In this document: piece by piece, positions 24,629 to 26,120 of the stretch | Layout of the letters: each line of letters begins with the position of its first letter | Numbering within the stretch: position 1 is the stretch's first letter | Assembly (NCBI GenBank): GCA_023248915.1 | Contig: JAHFDQ010000018.1 | Span: forward strand, 1 to 26,120 | Length of the DNA stretch: 26,120 nucleotides | Direction of reading: 5' to 3' | Origin: Archangiaceae bacterium | GTDB lineage: Bacteria; Myxococcota; Myxococcia; Myxococcales; Myxococcaceae | Notes under the pieces: model-generated | Told to the model about the DNA's origin: nothing | The model's database searches: none | Seen by the model: the letters and a program-made list of their open reading frames with translations, nothing else | Position numbers and translations under genes: made by a program

Positions 24629-25269
24629 CGCACCCACCGCCAGCCGCCGTTCACGCACAGCCCGGCGTGGAGAATCGTCTCGCGGTCGTCGACCTGAATG
24701 ACTCCCAGGAAGACGTCGCCTGTGCCCAGCGCCCCTTCCGCGAAGAAGCGCGCGCAGGCCAGCGGGTAGGCCTTAGCCGCCGGCATGCGCGACATCACCA
24801 GCACGTCGCCCGCGGCGAGCACCGGAACGCGGTCCGACACCTTGCGACCCCGCTCGGCCAGCGCCACCTTGGCGGCGAAGGACAGCTTCGCGGCCACCGA
24901 CGGGTCCGGGTAGAAAGCGTCGACCATCCAGTTCGCACCGGCGAGGGCGGGTTCGTCGACGGCGGAAGCGAGCTCGGCCACCGTCTCGGTCAGGCGCGAG
25001 AGCACCGCCTCGTCGCGTCCTGGGCGCTCGTCGGTGCCGAACACCCGCGTCTTGCAGGAAACCGCCCGGTGCGTGATGTAGCCGCCGCGCACGGAAGGCT
25101 CGGAGACTTGCCCGGGGTAGAGCGCGTGCGCCTCGGCCTCGGACAGCTCGGTGCACTCGATATTACGCGCCTCGCGCTTGGTGACCGAGATGCCCGGGGC
25201 GGGGCCGCTGAACGGGGCGGGCACAAAGGGCAGCGGCGCCGAGAAGATGAGGAGCAGGAACGCGAACAT
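24625..25269 (-). CDS. Small exported protein of unknown function
   Basis: An unrecognised 214-residue protein. It starts with a short hydrophobic segment (MFAFLLLIFSAPLPFVPAP) that could be a cleaved signal peptide or an anchor. The rest has four cysteines (IECTEL, VSCKTR, LACARF, GLCVNG), probably two disulfides, which supports a periplasmic location. It is a mixed alpha/beta domain without known catalytic residues. The ATG at 25269 lies 3 bases after the upstream stop, and its stop overlaps the next gene (ATGA). Context suggests a component or assembly factor of the same envelope complex. Confidence 0.68.
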   Translation of the reverse strand: MFAFLLLIFSAPLPFVPAPFSGPAPGISVTKREARNIECTELSEAEAHALYPGQVSEPSVRGGYITHRAVSCKTRVFGTDERPGRDEAVLSRLTETVAELASAVDEPALAGANWMVDAFYPDPSVAAKLSFAAKVALAERGRKVSDRVPVLAAGDVLVMSRMPAAKAYPLACARFFAEGALGTGDVFLGVIQVDDRETILHAGLCVNGGWRWVR

Positions 25270-25272
25270 GGC

Positions 25273-26120
25273 CTACGGCGTCGCTCCCTTGGGACCTGGC
25301 TCGGGGACCGAGGGGGGTGGAGGCGGGGGTGTGAGCAGGGGCCTCGGCGTTGCGGGGGGCGCGGACAGGGGCGTGCGACCGGGTGCAGTCGCGGGCGCCG
25401 GCGCGCGATCGGGCGCGAGCGTCGGAGCGGGCGGCACCGCGCGGCCGGGGGCGGACGTTAGCGCGGGCACGGGCGTCGGCGCGAGAGTCGTCGCGTCGCC
25501 GAGCAGCGCCCACCGCATCTTCGCGTTGAACACCAACTGCGAGAGCTGCCGGTAGTAGTCGCGCGAGAAGTCCCGTTCGACGGCGTCGCCGGTGACCTGT
25601 TCGGCGCGGTTGCGCACAGTCTTGTCGAGCAGCCAGTTGAGGCCCCACACCGCCACGCCGACGTAGCGAATGAACCGCGCCTGCCAGACCTCGCCGGCGA
25701 GCAGGAAGCCGTGCGAGTCGCGGACGGTAACGTCCTGGGCGAAGGTGTACTCGCTCATCGCGGGCACCAGGGTGGCGGTGCCGAAGGAAAGAATCCACAT
25801 CAGGGTGTTGCGCTCGTCGCGCACCTCGCGGGCGGTCAGGTCGACGCGCAAGTCCACGTCGGGCGCCAGGGGAGCGACGGCCCCCTTCGGGGCCTTCTGC
25901 CTCGGCGCGCCGAGGAGGTCCTCCTCTTCCTCGTTGTTCTCGGCGCCCTCGACCTTGGTGCGGACGATGGCGCCCTGGTTGGTGAATAGCTTGCTGGCGC
26001 GGGTGCAGAGCTGTTCGGCCTCGTCTTCCCAGAGGTATTCCCCCCGGTTGCAGGTCACCTCGAGGCGAAGCCCGTTCAGGTTGGCCGCGGAGGTGTCGAT
26101 GGCCACCGGCCGCTGCAGAC
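25273..26120 (-). CDS. Envelope protein with Pro/Ala-rich C-terminal tail (5' end outside window)
   Basis: The frame runs off the right edge; the GTG at 26106 sits inside sequence that continues upstream without a stop (LQRPVAIDTSAANLNG), so I treat the gene as partial. Residues visible: a domain with two cysteines (LEVTCNRGEYLWEDEAEQLC), a charged stretch (ENNEEEEDLL), a hydrophobic segment (LMWILSFGTATLVPAM), and a beta/alpha part with aromatic residues (WQARFIRYVGVAVWGLNWLL). A 70-residue tail of Pro, Ala, Thr and Arg follows. The tail repeats APGR- and APDR-type units and ends with a run of prolines. It is probably a lipoprotein or secreted protein whose tail spans the periplasm or binds peptidoglycan. 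The family is unrecognised. It is the first visible gene of the twelve-gene unit; genes further upstream may belong too. Confidence 0.68.
   Translation of the reverse strand, partial: LQRPVAIDTSAANLNGLRLEVTCNRGEYLWEDEAEQLCTRASKLFTNQGAIVRTKVEGAENNEEEEDLLGAPRQKAPKGAVAPLAPDVDLRVDLTAREVRDERNTLMWILSFGTATLVPAMSEYTFAQDVTVRDSHGFLLAGEVWQARFIRYVGVAVWGLNWLLDKTVRNRAEQVTGDAVERDFSRDYYRQLSQLVFNAKMRWALLGDATTLAPTPVPALTSAPGRAVPPAPTLAPDRAPAPATAPGRTPLSAPPATPRPLLTPPPPPPSVPEPGPKGATP
25285..25500 (-). repeat. Low-complexity Pro/Ala/Thr-coding segment
   Basis: The DNA here is a degenerate tandem of GC-rich codons encoding short units such as APGR, APDRAP and PPAP, ending in PPPPPP. It is coding, not intergenic, and probably varies in length between strains. 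The repeat unit is imperfect (about 8-15 residues), so no exact copy number can be given. Confidence 0.5.

Overview
The window is about 68% GC by eye, almost fully coding, rich in GTG/TTG starts and in stop/start overlaps. It encodes many signal peptides, lipoproteins and outer-membrane barrels. With a C-terminal domain of the AgmX/PglI type, this points to a myxobacterium (Myxococcota, formerly Deltaproteobacteria). I cannot name a genus. No rRNA, tRNA, CRISPR array, insertion sequence or phage gene was seen. No gene-free stretch exceeds 300 bases; the longest is about 190.

Left end (1-3241, + strand): the 3' end of a group-4-hydrogenase/complex-I-like large subunit is followed, 1 base later, by a fusion of a two-cluster ferredoxin and a NuoB/HycG-like small subunit. 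The visible C-terminus lacks the CxxC nickel-binding pair, so this is probably a hydrogenase-derived electron-transfer complex. A palindromic mini-repeat separates it from an OPT-family transporter.

3253-4833 (- strand): a hipBA toxin-antitoxin pair with its own operator/promoter at about 4864-4940.

4952-12230 (- strand): in transcription order, an outer-membrane-type protein, a DPP III-like (M49) metallopeptidase, a GspE/PilB-family ATPase, a Ycf46-like AAA ATPase and a DUF362 protein. The last three are locked together by GTGA and ATGA overlaps. A lone GNAT acetyltransferase (12418-12981, +) diverges from this group.

13042-26120 (- strand): twelve genes with gaps of 12 bases or less, read as one transcription unit that enters from beyond the right edge. 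It encodes a MotA-like channel subunit, a MotB-like peptidoglycan-binding subunit and, overlapping the latter by one base, a membrane-anchored protein whose cytoplasmic half resembles the middle and C-terminal domains of the flagellar rotor protein FliG. Around these are two proteins with a CxxC module plus barrel-like C-terminus, a third barrel protein with a Pro-rich linker, a TPR lipoprotein, a large Cys-rich lipoprotein, two other exported proteins and a TonB/AgmX-like protein. No other flagellar gene is present. I infer an envelope-spanning, proton-motive-force-driven machine, analogous to but distinct from the Myxococcus Agl-Glt and Nfs systems. This is the most interesting part of the window.
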